Assembly (NCBI RefSeq): GCF_001807265.1
Contig: NZ_KV788399.1
Coordinates: 1-35,945, forward strand
Origin: Corynebacterium sp. HMSC05H05
GTDB lineage: Bacteria; Actinomycetota; Actinomycetes; Mycobacteriales; Mycobacteriaceae
DNA length: 35,945 nt
Reading direction: 5' to 3'
The stretch's first letter is position 1. Each line of letters opens with the position of its first letter. The notes under the pieces were generated by a model. The model was given only the letters and a program-made list of their open reading frames with translations. It did no database searches and was not told where the DNA came from. A program made the translations under genes and the position numbers. Shown piece after piece: positions 22,104-32,300 of this stretch.

Positions 22104-25067
22104 TTGGCTACCCGCCTCAATCGGCCACAACCACGCGCCAAGAAACCGAACAAGGGGTTGTTAACCACCATCGGTGTCTTGGGCATCATTCTTGTCCTCT
22201 TGCCAATGGCAGTCGGGCTGTACACCGACTTCCTGTGGTTCGGGGAGGTGGACTTTAGGGGCGTGTTCAACCGCGTGATCCTGGTCCGCGTGGTGCTGTT
22301 TATCATCTTCGCGCTGATCGGCGGCGCGATCACCTGGATTGCCGCCCGGTTTGCGTGGCGCGGCAGGCCCCAGGAGCAGGCCACGCCGTTCGACCAGGCC
22401 GCGCAGTACCGCCAGCAGGTGCAGCAGAGCGTGCGCGGCATGCTGGTGTGGGTGCCGGTTGTCGTGGCCATCCTGTCCGGCCTGGCCGGCCAGCGCATGT
22501 GGCGCGTGTTCATGCTCTGGTTCAACGGCGGCGAGTTCGGCTCTGCCGACGCGCAGTTTGGCAAGGACTTAGGCTTCTACGCGTTTACCCTGCCCGGCAT
22601 CTCCGCAGTGGTGGACACGCTGTCCATGCTGCTGCTGGTGGCGTTTTTGGTCGCCGCGGTGGGCCACTACCTGCTGGGCGGCATCCGCATCGGCAACAAG
22701 GTCTCCGGCATCTCCGGCTTTATTAGCAAGGACGCGCGCATTCAGCTCGCCGTCACCGCTGGCCTGTGGATGCTGCTGAAGGCTGTGAGCTACTGGCTAG
22801 AGCGCTACTACCTGCTCTACGGCAAAAACGACATTTTCACCGGTGCCTCCTACACCACCGTCAACGCGATGCTGCCGGCGAAGATCATCCTCACCGTCAT
22901 CGCCGTGGTGGTCGCGGCCGCGTTTTTCGCCTCCATTGTCTACCGCGACTTCCGCATCCCCGTGCTGGCCACCGTGCTCATGCTGCTGTCCTCCCTGGTG
23001 GTGGGCAACGTCTGGCCGGCGCTGATGGAGCAGTTCTCCGTCAAGCCCAACCGCCAGGCCAAGGAGTACGAGTACATCGGCCGCAACATCGAGGCCACCC
23101 GCGAGGCGTACGGGCTTACGGACGACAACGTGACCTACCTGGAGGACTGGGGCGCAGGCAACACCTCCAACTCCGATGTCGCCTCCGACGCCGCCACGAT
23201 TTCCAACCTGCGCCTTTTGGACCCGGAGATCATTTCTCCGACGTTTACCCAGAACCAGCAGCTGCGTAACTTCTACGGCTTCCCGGACCAGCTGGCCATG
23301 GACCGCTACGAGGTGGACGGCGAACTGCGCGACTTCGTGGTTGCGGCCCGCGAGATGGATCCGAACGCGCTGAGTGAGAACCAGCAGGACTGGATTAACC
23401 GCCACACGGTGTACACCCACGGCAACGGGTTTATCGCTGCCCAGGCCAACACCGTGGACGAGGCGGCGCAGGACGCCGGCTCCACCCGCGGCGGCCTGCC
23501 CATCTTCACGGTGTCCGACCTGCAATCCAACGCCGCCGCCAAGGCCTCCGAGGACGCAGAAGAGCTGGGCATCAAGGTCGACGAGCCGCGCATCTACTAC
23601 GGACCCGTCATCGCCTCTGCCGAGGACGGCCTGGACTACGCGATTGTGGGCGAGACCGGCCAGGGCCCGGTGGAGTACGACACCGACAACTCCACCTACA
23701 CCTACAGCGGTGAGGGCGGCGTGGACATCGGCAACATGTTCAACCGCCTCGCCTACACCGTGAAGTACCAGGAGCTGAACTTCTTGCTGTCCGACCGCGT
23801 CGGCGGCGACTCCAAGGTGCTCTACGACCGCGACCCGCGCACCCGCGTGGAGAAGGTCGCCCCGTGGCTGACCACGGACTCCAAGACCTACCCGGCCGTG
23901 GTGGACGGCCGCGTGAAGTGGATCGTGGACGGCTACACCACGCTGTCGCAGATGCCGTACTCCACGCGCACCTCCCTGCAGGACACCACCCAGGACGCGC
24001 TGAACCCGGACGGCACCACCCAGCGCCTGATCACCGACAACGTCGGCTACATCCGCAACTCCGTCAAGGCCACCGTGGACGCCTACGACGGTTCCGTGGA
24101 GCTCTACGCCTTCGACGAGACTGACCCGGTGCTCAAGGCATGGCAGGGTGTGTTCCCGGACACGGTGCGCCCGGCGTCCGACATCTCCGACTCGCTTCGC
24201 GAGCACCTGCGCTACCCGGAGGACCTGTTCAAGGTCCAGCGCGACCTGCTGGCGCGCTACCACGTGGACGACCCGGGCGTGTTCTTCAATAACGACGCCT
24301 TCTGGTCTGTGCCGAACGACCCGACCGCACCTGAGGGCCGCGGCCAGCTGAACCAGCCGCCGTACTACGTAGTGGCGGCCGACCCGGAGACCGATAAGCC
24401 CTCCTTCCAGCTGATCACCCCGTTCCGCGGCCTGAACCGCGAGTTCCTCTCCGCGCACATGGCGGTGGCCTCCGACCCGGAGAACTACGGCCAGATCACC
24501 GTGCGCGTGCTGCCGACGAACAAGCAGACCCAGGGCCCGAAGCAGGCACAGGACGCCTTGATGTCCTCCGACCAGGTAGCGCGTGACCGCACCCTGTGGG
24601 AGGGCACCAACGACCTGAAGAACGGCAACCTGCTCACCCTGCCGGTTGGCGGCGGCGAGATCCTCTACGTGGAGCCGATCTACTCGCAACGCAAGGACCA
24701 GGCCTCGGCCTTCCCGAAGCTGCTGCGCGTGCTGGTGTTCTACCGCGGCCAGGTGGGCTACGCCCCGACGATCTCCCAGGCGCTTGACCAGGTGGGCATC
24801 CACTCCTCGGCCGCCCAGGACATCGAGGTTGTGGATGAAAACCAGGACGCCAAGCCGGAGGGTGACAACCAGGAAGCGAAGCCGGAAGGCGAGGCTAAGC
24901 CGGAGGAGAACGGCGACGCTCCGCAGGTGAACAAGGACGAGGCGATGAACAACATCAACGACGCCCTGCGCAACCTGGAGAGCGCCCGCGACGGCTCCTT
25001 CGAGGAGTACGGCCGCGCCCTCGACCGCCTGGACCGTGCGGTGGAGGAGTACCAGCGGGCGCAGTAA
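22104..25067 (+). CDS. UPF0182 family large membrane protein
   Basis: A 987-residue protein (Rv3193c type). The N-terminal third has seven membrane helices, roughly residues 18-40, 53-78, 110-130, 168-192, 210-232, 250-275 and 280-302. A large extracytoplasmic domain follows to about 900, with Y-E-Y-I-G-R-N-I-E-A-T and G-L-N-R-E-F-L-S typical of the family. The C-terminal 75 residues contain an acidic Lys/Glu/Pro repeat (A-K-P-E-G-D/E units near 915-935) and a helical end. Function is unknown. The start is a TTG at 22104, chosen because AAGGAG lies at 22093-22098, five bases away, and no ATG or GTG is suitable nearby. It ends before a strong hairpin terminator at 25117. Confidence 0.92.
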   Translation: MATRLNRPQPRAKKPNKGLLTTIGVLGIILVLLPMAVGLYTDFLWFGEVDFRGVFNRVILVRVVLFIIFALIGGAITWIAARFAWRGRPQEQATPFDQAAQYRQQVQQSVRGMLVWVPVVVAILSGLAGQRMWRVFMLWFNGGEFGSADAQFGKDLGFYAFTLPGISAVVDTLSMLLLVAFLVAAVGHYLLGGIRIGNKVSGISGFISKDARIQLAVTAGLWMLLKAVSYWLERYYLLYGKNDIFTGASYTTVNAMLPAKIILTVIAVVVAAAFFASIVYRDFRIPVLATVLMLLSSLVVGNVWPALMEQFSVKPNRQAKEYEYIGRNIEATREAYGLTDDNVTYLEDWGAGNTSNSDVASDAATISNLRLLDPEIISPTFTQNQQLRNFYGFPDQLAMDRYEVDGELRDFVVAAREMDPNALSENQQDWINRHTVYTHGNGFIAAQANTVDEAAQDAGSTRGGLPIFTVSDLQSNAAAKASEDAEELGIKVDEPRIYYGPVIASAEDGLDYAIVGETGQGPVEYDTDNSTYTYSGEGGVDIGNMFNRLAYTVKYQELNFLLSDRVGGDSKVLYDRDPRTRVEKVAPWLTTDSKTYPAVVDGRVKWIVDGYTTLSQMPYSTRTSLQDTTQDALNPDGTTQRLITDNVGYIRNSVKATVDAYDGSVELYAFDETDPVLKAWQGVFPDTVRPASDISDSLREHLRYPEDLFKVQRDLLARYHVDDPGVFFNNDAFWSVPNDPTAPEGRGQLNQPPYYVVAADPETDKPSFQLITPFRGLNREFLSAHMAVASDPENYGQITVRVLPTNKQTQGPKQAQDALMSSDQVARDRTLWEGTNDLKNGNLLTLPVGGGEILYVEPIYSQRKDQASAFPKLLRVLVFYRGQVGYAPTISQALDQVGIHSSAAQDIEVVDENQDAKPEGDNQEAKPEGEAKPEENGDAPQVNKDEAMNNINDALRNLESARDGSFEEYGRALDRLDRAVEEYQRAQ

Positions 25068-25116
25068 CGAGCACTAAGCACGGCTTGCACCCACGCGCCA
25101 CCTGAAAGCAACAACG

Positions 25117-25156
25117 ATAGCGCCAAACCGCCTTTGAACAGGAGGTTTGGCGCTAT
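25117..25156 (+). terminator. Terminator hairpin after the UPF0182 gene
   Basis: ATAGCGCCAAACC at 25117-25129 pairs perfectly with GGTTTGGCGCTAT at 25144-25156. After one G/A mismatch the stem continues three more pairs (CCT with AGG), leaving a TTGAAC loop. It lies 50 bases after the UPF0182 stop. A weak T-containing stretch (TAGTTGGTG) follows. Confidence 0.75.
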
Positions 25157-25205
25157 TAGTTGGTGTATGTATAGTAATTCCACGTTGCCGGTTACGGCGA
25201 CAGGC

Positions 25206-25211
25206 GATAAT
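25206..25211 (+). promoter_or_regulatory. Putative -10 box of the initiator tRNA gene
   Basis: GATAAT lies 15 bases before the tRNA 5' end, giving a short leader of about nine bases. A weak -35 (TTGCCG at 25185-25190) is 15 bases upstream, shorter than optimal. Confidence 0.4.
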
Positions 25212-25226
25212 CACATACACGCCCGA

Positions 25227-25303
25227 CGCGGGGTGGAGCAGCTCGGTAGCTCGCTGGGCTCATAACCCAGAGGTCGTTGGTTCGAATCCAGCCCCCGCTA
25301 CCA
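25227..25303 (+). tRNA. Initiator tRNA-Met (CAT anticodon)
   Basis: A complete 77-base cloverleaf with encoded CCA. Acceptor CGCGGGG pairs with CCCCGC except at the first position (C1 against T72), the unpaired end that marks initiator tRNAs. The anticodon stem is CTGGG/CCCAG, giving the three G-C pairs needed for P-site binding, and the anticodon CAT is at 25261-25263. The D loop contains AGCTCGGTAGCT and the T arm is GTTGG-TTCGAAT-CCAGC. The gene is followed by a hairpin and then the hsd operon. Confidence 0.97.
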
Positions 25304-25313
25304 ACGTGATTGC

Positions 25314-25347
25314 AACCCGGTCAGAGAGAAACTCTCTGGCCGGGTTT
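25314..25347 (+). terminator. Intrinsic terminator of the tRNA gene
   Basis: AACCCGGTCAGAGAG at 25314-25328 pairs with CTCTCTGGCCGGGTT at 25332-25346, with one U-G wobble and a three-base AAA loop, followed by a short T-containing tail (TCTGCACTTT). It lies 11 bases after the CCA end. Confidence 0.8.
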
Positions 25348-25580
25348 CTGCACTTTGGGGTTATCGCGAGTCCTGGTCTTGGGAGTGAAACTGGCAGTGA
25401 GTTTTGGTTCTAGTATTTCGAGTCGGTATGTAGTCGCCCGCCGACCGTGGACTTTGGGTTAAGCTCCGAGCTTTGGAAATCCCACTCACGTGTGTTGCCG
25501 CAGTCTGGCCACGAATATGTCCAGAACCGTGGCCATCCGTTTTTCACAGAATTTCAACGAGCTGGAACAGGGAACTTCAC
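25348..25580 (+). promoter_or_regulatory. Leader region of the hsd operon with inverted repeats
   Basis: No gene is seen before hsdM in these 233 bases. A plausible promoter is TTGGTT (25404-25409), 17 bases before TATGTA (25427-25432), leaving an approximately 140-base leader. Two inverted repeats lie in that leader: AAGCTC-C-GAGCTT at 25461-25473, and TGGCCAC at 25506-25512 with GTGGCCA at 25529-25535. Either could be a control site for timing of modification and restriction; this is inference. The frame of hsdM is open upstream to a TTG at 25473, but that extension has no family similarity. Confidence 0.45.
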
Positions 25581-28169
25581 ATGGATAAAAGGCAACTAGC
25601 CTCGCGCATCTGGGAATCTGCAAACACGATGCGCTCAAAGATCGAAGCGCAGGAGTACAAGGATTACATCCTCAGCTTCATCTTCTATAAGTTCCTCTCC
25701 GATCAGGTCGAACAGTTGATGTACACCAATGACGTGGCGCCTGAGAATCTTAAAGACGTGCTCGTTGAAGATGACCCCGAGACGGTCGAGTTTGTCCAGA
25801 ATCGGCTGGGCTACTTCATTTCCTTTGAGAACCTTTATTCAACCTGGCGCGCGGCGGGCAACGACTTTAATGTCGCAGACGTGCGTGATGCGGTAGCGGC
25901 GTTTGACCGTCTCATCCTGCCGAGCCGGAAACATGTCTTCGAGAACATTTTTCGCACGCTAGAGACTGGCCTCTCGAAACTTGGTGACAGTGCTACCTCG
26001 CAGACCGCTGCGATCAAGAAACTTCTGGACCTCATCAACGACATTCCAACGGACGGTAAACAGGGATACGACATCCTCGGTTATATCTATGAGTACTTGA
26101 TCTCGAAGTTTGCAGCCAACGCCGGCAAAAAGGCCGGCGAGTTCTACACCCCGCATGAGGTCTCTGAGGTGATGAGCCGCATCGTTGCCGCGCACATCCG
26201 GGGCCGCGACACCATCACCATTTACGACCCAACCTCAGGTTCAGGCTCCTTACTTCTGAATATCGGCCAGGCCGTCGCACGGCACATGGGTGATCCAGAT
26301 GCGATCAAGTACTACGCACAGGAAATCAAGGACAACACATTTAACCTCACACGTATGAATTTGGTCATGCGAGGGGTCAAGGCCGACAACATTGTCGTTC
26401 GTCGTGGTGACAGCCTTGAACACGACTGGCCGATGTTTGATGAGTCTGACCGGGAGGGCACGTACGAACCTCTGTTCGTTGATGCTGTTGTCTCTAACCC
26501 GCCGTATTCGCAGAAGTGGAAGCCCGAGGGCAAGTCCGGCGACCCGCGTTTTGCGAAGTATGGACTCGCACCAGAAACCAAGGCGGACTACGCCTTCTTG
26601 CTGCATGAACTCTTCCATATCAAGCCCGATGGCGTCTTGACTATTGTCTTGCCGCACGGCGTGCTCTTTAGAGGCGGCTCGGAAGAAGCCATCCGTAAGC
26701 GCCTGATCGAGGCCAACAACATCGACACCATTATCGGTCTTCCTGGCTCCATCTTCTTCGGCACCGGTATCCCGACCATCATCATGGTGCTAAAGAAGCA
26801 GCACTCCCATGATGACGTGCTCTTTATCGATGCGTCTCAAGACTTCCTCAAAGATGGCAAGAACAATGTGCTGCGTGCCCGAGACATCGAGCGCATCGTT
26901 GATACCGTCCTTGCCCGCCAGGACGTAGAGAACTACGCGCGCGTTGTGACTCGCGATGAGATTCGTGAAAACGGGTACAACCTCAACATTCCGCGCTACG
27001 TCTCTGCAACGCTGCCGCCAGAACCTGTGGACTTTTTCGCCACTGTTAATGGCGGCATCCCAGTGAGTGAGATCGATGCGCTAGCTGGTTACTGGGGTGA
27101 GCTGCCGGGGCTGCGTGAAGCGCTGTTTGACGAAGATGTCAATGGTTACGCGATCATCCTCGCCGAGGACATTCGCGACACAGTCTTGGAACACGATTCC
27201 GCTAAGGCACTTGGCGACAAGATGAATGCGGCGCTGGCTGGTTTTTCTGACTCGTTAGAAGCAGATCTCATTGACAACGCAATGAAAGTCTCGGTCAACA
27301 CTGCCGAAGATGCGATCAAATCTGATTTGTTCACGCGTCTGGCTCCTGTACCTCTGATTAACGAGTATCAGGGCTACCAGCTGCTTCATGAGAAGTGGCT
27401 CACTATTGCCAACGACCTGACGATTCTGCAGACCGAGGGCTGGGACGCCATGCGGATCGTTGATCCGATCATGGAGTGGAAGACGAGGAATAAGAAGAAG
27501 GAGTACGTCCGTACTGGCTGGGAGGGGCACGTCGCTCCCTTCGAAATCGTTCGCGGCCTCTACTTGCCTGAGCAGAGGGACCGAGTAAACGATCTCACCG
27601 ATGAGCGCGATAGCATCGAGGATGAACTCACTGCCGTCATCGAAGGACTTAGTGAAGAGGACAAGACGGACCTTTCTGATGTTCTCAACGCTAAGGAGGA
27701 TGGTTTTCTCAAGACCGATCTCAACAAAGCCGTCAAGGCGTTGCCGAAGGATCAACAGTGGCCCGAAGGCAGCGTTGAAGCTATTCAAATCGACGCAAAG
27801 CGTCTGCTTGATCGACTGACTAAGGTGAAATCGCAACAAAAGAAAGCCGTCGAAGAGCTAGACGTCAAGACTCACGAAACCATCGAGAACCTCACTGATG
27901 ATCAAATCGTAGAAGTGCTCTCCACGAAGTGGGTTGCAGCGTTGATGGCACAACTTGCGCTGTTGCCATCGCTTGCGCTGCGTGAACTCGCTGATCAGGT
28001 ACAGCGCTTACAGGATAAGTACGCCACGCCACTGACTGAGTTGGATACGCAGATCGCTACCACTGAGCGCAATTTGCTTGCATCCTTAGGCCAGCTCACT
28101 GGCTCAAATGCGGACATGCAGGCTGTCTCAGCGCTGAAGCAGATGCTGGGTGGTGGTCAGCGTGGCTAA
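25581..28169 (+). CDS. hsdM: Type I restriction-modification methyltransferase subunit HsdM
   Basis: An 862-residue N6-adenine methyltransferase that works with HsdS to methylate the recognition site. The N-terminal helical domain (MDKRQLASRIWESANTMRSK onward) is typical of HsdM. Motif I is D-P-T-S-G-S-G at 216-222 (AdoMet binding), and the catalytic N-P-P-Y is at 306-309. It is longer than the usual 500-550 residues: residues about 510-862 form a helical, charged extension with heptad-like stretches (about 695-800) that I cannot assign. The ATG at 25581 matches the family N-terminus. It overlaps the start of hsdS by 8 bases if that begins at 28162. Codons such as GAT, TTT and CGT are more frequent than in flanking genes, suggesting transfer. 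Confidence 0.95.
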   Translation: MDKRQLASRIWESANTMRSKIEAQEYKDYILSFIFYKFLSDQVEQLMYTNDVAPENLKDVLVEDDPETVEFVQNRLGYFISFENLYSTWRAAGNDFNVADVRDAVAAFDRLILPSRKHVFENIFRTLETGLSKLGDSATSQTAAIKKLLDLINDIPTDGKQGYDILGYIYEYLISKFAANAGKKAGEFYTPHEVSEVMSRIVAAHIRGRDTITIYDPTSGSGSLLLNIGQAVARHMGDPDAIKYYAQEIKDNTFNLTRMNLVMRGVKADNIVVRRGDSLEHDWPMFDESDREGTYEPLFVDAVVSNPPYSQKWKPEGKSGDPRFAKYGLAPETKADYAFLLHELFHIKPDGVLTIVLPHGVLFRGGSEEAIRKRLIEANNIDTIIGLPGSIFFGTGIPTIIMVLKKQHSHDDVLFIDASQDFLKDGKNNVLRARDIERIVDTVLARQDVENYARVVTRDEIRENGYNLNIPRYVSATLPPEPVDFFATVNGGIPVSEIDALAGYWGELPGLREALFDEDVNGYAIILAEDIRDTVLEHDSAKALGDKMNAALAGFSDSLEADLIDNAMKVSVNTAEDAIKSDLFTRLAPVPLINEYQGYQLLHEKWLTIANDLTILQTEGWDAMRIVDPIMEWKTRNKKKEYVRTGWEGHVAPFEIVRGLYLPEQRDRVNDLTDERDSIEDELTAVIEGLSEEDKTDLSDVLNAKEDGFLKTDLNKAVKALPKDQQWPEGSVEAIQIDAKRLLDRLTKVKSQQKKAVEELDVKTHETIENLTDDQIVEVLSTKWVAALMAQLALLPSLALRELADQVQRLQDKYATPLTELDTQIATTERNLLASLGQLTGSNADMQAVSALKQMLGGGQRG

Positions 28170-29373
28170 GCACAACGCACCGGCACTTCGGTTTGGCGGC
28201 TTCGATGGCAAGTGGGACACCGCTCGTATGGGTGATGTGGCTGAATTGAATCCCTCTGCAGATATCCCAAATTTGTTCAACTACGTAGACCTTGCTTCAA
28301 TTCTCGGCACTGAATTGGTTAGCTACTGCCCGTACAGCAAGGGAAAAGCTCCGTCTCGCGCCCAACGAGTTGCTCAGATCGGGGACATTTTTTACCAGAC
28401 GGTACGCCCGTATCAAAAGAACAACTATCATTTTAATTTTCAATCAGATCGTGCTTTTGTCTTCTCGACTGGTTACGCGCAGATTCGTCCGAAAATTAAT
28501 TCATCATATGTATTTACGGCTGTGCAACGTGATGAGTTTCTAACTCAAGTTCTAGATCGATGCACCGGAACGAGTTATCCAGCAATAGCTCCATCGCAAG
28601 TAGCTGAAATCACCTTGTCTTTTCCTGAGTCGTGGAAAGAACAACACGCCATCGGTGAACTTTTCGCTGATCTCGACGCGCTGATCGAGCAACACCGCGC
28701 CAAGCACGCGAACCTGCAGCAGACGAAGACTGCGCTGTTGCAGCGTATGTTCCCACAAGATTGTGCCGATGAACCGGAGCTGCGGCTTGATGGGTTCAGT
28801 GGGGCGTGGCAGCCACGAATCATGCGGGATTGTGCCGAGTATTCCAAAGGCAGCGGGTACTCAAAGAAAGACATCACTGACGAAGGCACTCCAGTGATTC
28901 ATTACGGGCGTCTCTATACCAACTACGAGACAGTCATTACTAGCGTTGACACTTTTGCGTCTCCGCAACCCGGCGCTCTCATCAGCAGAGGAGACGAGGT
29001 GTTAGTTCCAGCGTCAGGCGAGACTGCCGAGGACATCGCAATCGCCTCAGCGCTTCTTCAGCCGGGAGTTCTTATTGGTGGCGATCTCAACGTTATCCGA
29101 CCCCGCCGAAATATCGACCCTGTGTTCCTAGCATTGAATCTCAGCAACGGTGTGGCCAAAGAAACTCTCGTCAAACGCGCACAAGGCAAATCTGTTGTCC
29201 ACCTGCGCAATTCGGATATCCAGGACATCGAGATTTTCTTCCCAACCCTCGAAGAGCAGCATGCTATCGGTGAGGTTTTCTTCAACCTTGATGCGCTTAT
29301 CGCAGCTGAAAGCTGCTACATCACGCAACTAACCCAAGCGAAGACTGCGCTGCTGCAGCGCATGTTCGTCTAA
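28162..29373 (+). CDS. hsdS: Type I restriction-modification specificity subunit HsdS
   Basis: A 403-residue specificity subunit with two target-recognition domains, each reading half of a bipartite DNA site. The first spans about residues 10-170, the second about 205-365. Each is followed by a matching helical spacer: EQHAIGELFADLDALI...QTKTALLQRMF after the first, and EQHAIGEVFFNLDALI...QAKTALLQRMF at the C-terminus. The first domain is visibly richer in A+T (about 28390-28560) than its surroundings, a hint of domain exchange. GTG 28162 was preferred as it overlaps the hsdM stop (GTGGCTAAG) and gives V-A-K-H-N-A-P-A-L-R-F; in-frame GTGs at 28150 and 28153 are alternatives. hsdR follows after 12 bases. 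The target sequence cannot be read from the protein. Confidence 0.94.
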   Translation: MAKHNAPALRFGGFDGKWDTARMGDVAELNPSADIPNLFNYVDLASILGTELVSYCPYSKGKAPSRAQRVAQIGDIFYQTVRPYQKNNYHFNFQSDRAFVFSTGYAQIRPKINSSYVFTAVQRDEFLTQVLDRCTGTSYPAIAPSQVAEITLSFPESWKEQHAIGELFADLDALIEQHRAKHANLQQTKTALLQRMFPQDCADEPELRLDGFSGAWQPRIMRDCAEYSKGSGYSKKDITDEGTPVIHYGRLYTNYETVITSVDTFASPQPGALISRGDEVLVPASGETAEDIAIASALLQPGVLIGGDLNVIRPRRNIDPVFLALNLSNGVAKETLVKRAQGKSVVHLRNSDIQDIEIFFPTLEEQHAIGEVFFNLDALIAAESCYITQLTQAKTALLQRMFV

Positions 29374-29385
29374 GGAGCGATTACC

Positions 29386-32300
29386 ATGACTACACCGCTG
29401 ACGTACACTGACGAGGCGCGCTTCGAGGATGACGTTGTCGTTATGCTGCGCCGTCACGGCTGGGACGAGGTCCTCGACCGTCCCTCTGAGCGCCAGCTCA
29501 TCGGCAACTGGGCTGAGATCCTCTACAACAACAACCGTGACCAGGACCGCCTTGGTGATGTGCCGCTGACATCTACAGAGATGGATCAGATCATCGAGCA
29601 GATCACCGAATTGCGCACGCCGCTGCGCTTAAATGAGTTCATTAACGGACGCAGCGTGGCCATTACCCGCGATGCTCCTGAGGCTCACAACCTGGGCAAA
29701 GAGGTTTCGCTCAAGATCTACGACCGCCGCGAAATCGCGGGCGGCCAGTCGTACTACCAGATCGCGCGCCAGCCAAAGTTTGCTACAGCCGCCCACAATC
29801 TCCTGCCTGAGCGCCGAGGCGATCTCATGCTTTTGATAAACGGCATGCCGGTGATCCACCTCGAACTCAAGCGCTCGGGTGTTCCTGTTTCGCAGGCTAC
29901 GAACCAGATCATCAAGTATGCGCATGAGGGCGTCTACACCGGCCTGTTCTCGTTAGTGCAGATCTTTGCAGCGATGACGCCGACGGAGACGCTGTACTTC
30001 GCTAACCCTGGCCCTGGCAGAAAGTTCAACCCCGACTTTTTCTTCCACTGGGCTGACTTCAATAACGAGCCGATCAACGACTGGCCGACGGTGGTGACCT
30101 CGCTGCTGTCGATCCCGATGGCGCACCAGCTCATCGGCTTCTACACGGTGACCGACCGCGCAGCCGGCGTCCTCATGGCGATGCGCTCGTATCAATACTT
30201 CGCAGCGCACCGTATCGCCGACCGCGTGGAAGGCCACGAATGGGGGAGCGACAACAAAGGCGGCTACATCTGGCACACCACTGGCTCCGGCAAGACAATC
30301 ACCAGTTTCAAAACCGCGCAGCTGATCGCGGACTCCAAGAACGCCGATAAGGTTGTGTTCTTGCTTGACCGTGTGGAGCTTGGTACGCAGTCGCTGGCGA
30401 ACTACCGCAGCTACGGCGGAGATACCATCGACGTTGCAGATACTTCTAGTGCAGATGAGCTGCTGCAACTGCTGACCAACGAAACCTCGGTGCTGATTGT
30501 CACCTCGTTACAAAAGTTCCACCACCTGCAGGCCGAGACGCTACGCGCTGTGTATTTAGAGAAACTGCGCGAGAAGCGCATCGTCTTCATCGTTGACGAG
30601 GCGCACCGCTCCACCTTTGGAGACATGCTGCTGAATATCAAGACCACGCTGCCGGACGCGCTGCTCTTCGGCTTTACAGGCACTCCGATCCACGACGAGA
30701 ACCAGAAGCTGCACGCCACTACGGCCACCATCTTCGGCAACGAACTGCACCGTTACTCAATCGCCGACGGTATTCGTGACGGGAATGTTCTCGGCTTCGA
30801 TCCCGAGATGGTTGAGACATTTCGCGCGAGCGACGTGCGTAAATCTGTCGCCTTGGAGCAGGCCAAGGCCATCGATGAACAGGACGCTTTCAGTGATCCA
30901 AAGAAGGAGAAGGTTTACCTCAAGTTCATGGACAAGGCCCAGGTGCCGATGGCAGGAGTGCGTCATGAAGACGACTTTTACGACAGGGGCATTGAGGATT
31001 ACCTTCCGATGTCGCAGTATGACCAGCACCAACATCGCCAAGCTGTCGCTGCAGACATCGTGGAAAACTGGCGGCATCTGAGTCGCAACAGCACGTTTCA
31101 TGCGATTTTGGCTACGCACTCCATCCCAGAGGCGATCGAGTATTTCCGCATCTTCCGCGACAACTACCCTCAATTGAACATCACGGCGCTGTTCGACCCC
31201 AACATCGACAACACTGGCGAGCATCAGCTCGCGAAAGAAGACGGCCTCATCGAGGTTCTAGAGCACTACAACGCGATGTTCGACCAGCATTTCACCATGC
31301 CGACACACGCCGCGTTTAAGCGCGACATCGCTGCGCGCCTGGCGCACAAAGGACCGTACAGCACACCAGCTTTTACGCACGACGAGCAGATCGACCTACT
31401 TATCGTCGTGGACCAAATGCTGACCGGCTTTGACTCGAAGTGGCTGAACACCCTGTACCTCGACAAGCTCATCGCCTACGAGAACATCATCCAGGCGTTC
31501 TCACGTACCAACCGCGTCTTCGGGCCGGAAAAGCCCTTCGGCTCTATCCGCTACTACCGCAAGCCTCATACGATGCAACGCAACATCGACGCCGCCGTGA
31601 AGCTTTACTCAGGAGACAAACCCTTCGGGCTGTTCGTCGATCACCTTGACGAGCATCTCATGCAGATCAACCAGTGCTTTGCCGTCATCAAACGACGCTT
31701 CGCCGGTATTAATGATTTCTCCCGCCTTCCAGACGAAGAGGACGACCGCCTTGAGTTCGCCAAGGTCTTGCCGGAACTCTACGAGCATCTCCAGGCGGCC
31801 CAAGTCCAAGGTTTTACCTGGGAGAAGGACACGTACTACTTCGACGACACCACCACTACAGTGGAGTTGACTGAGCCGGAGTTCATCGCGCTGCTCTCGC
31901 GTTATAGGGAGCTTGATCGTTCCAGTGGCGAACCTGGTTCAGGGCCTGAGCCGGGGGACGACACTCCGCCATATGACATCGACGTGCACATCACGCATAT
32001 CGACACCGCACGTATCGATGCAGACTATCTCAACGCGAAATACGCCAAGTATCTTCGCGCCATTGAAGCCGGAGTACCGCAGGCAGAACTCGATGAATTA
32101 CTCTCCGAATTGCACGCTGGCTTTGCACGCCTAAGCACGGAAGACCAAGTTTTTGCGAACCGGTGGCTGCATGACATTCAATCTGGTGAAGCAGTCCTTG
32201 TCCCAGGCAAAACCGTGCAGGATTACATCAACGACTACAAGCTCACGCAGCAGGACCGTGAAATTGAGCAACTAGTACGGGCCGTTGGTGTCAATGCTGA

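Noticed and set aside
22797..24803. 668-codon open frame on the minus strand opposite the UPF0182 gene
   Set aside because: It mirrors the GC-rich third-position pattern of the real gene, has a His/Val/Arg-rich meaningless composition and no family similarity.
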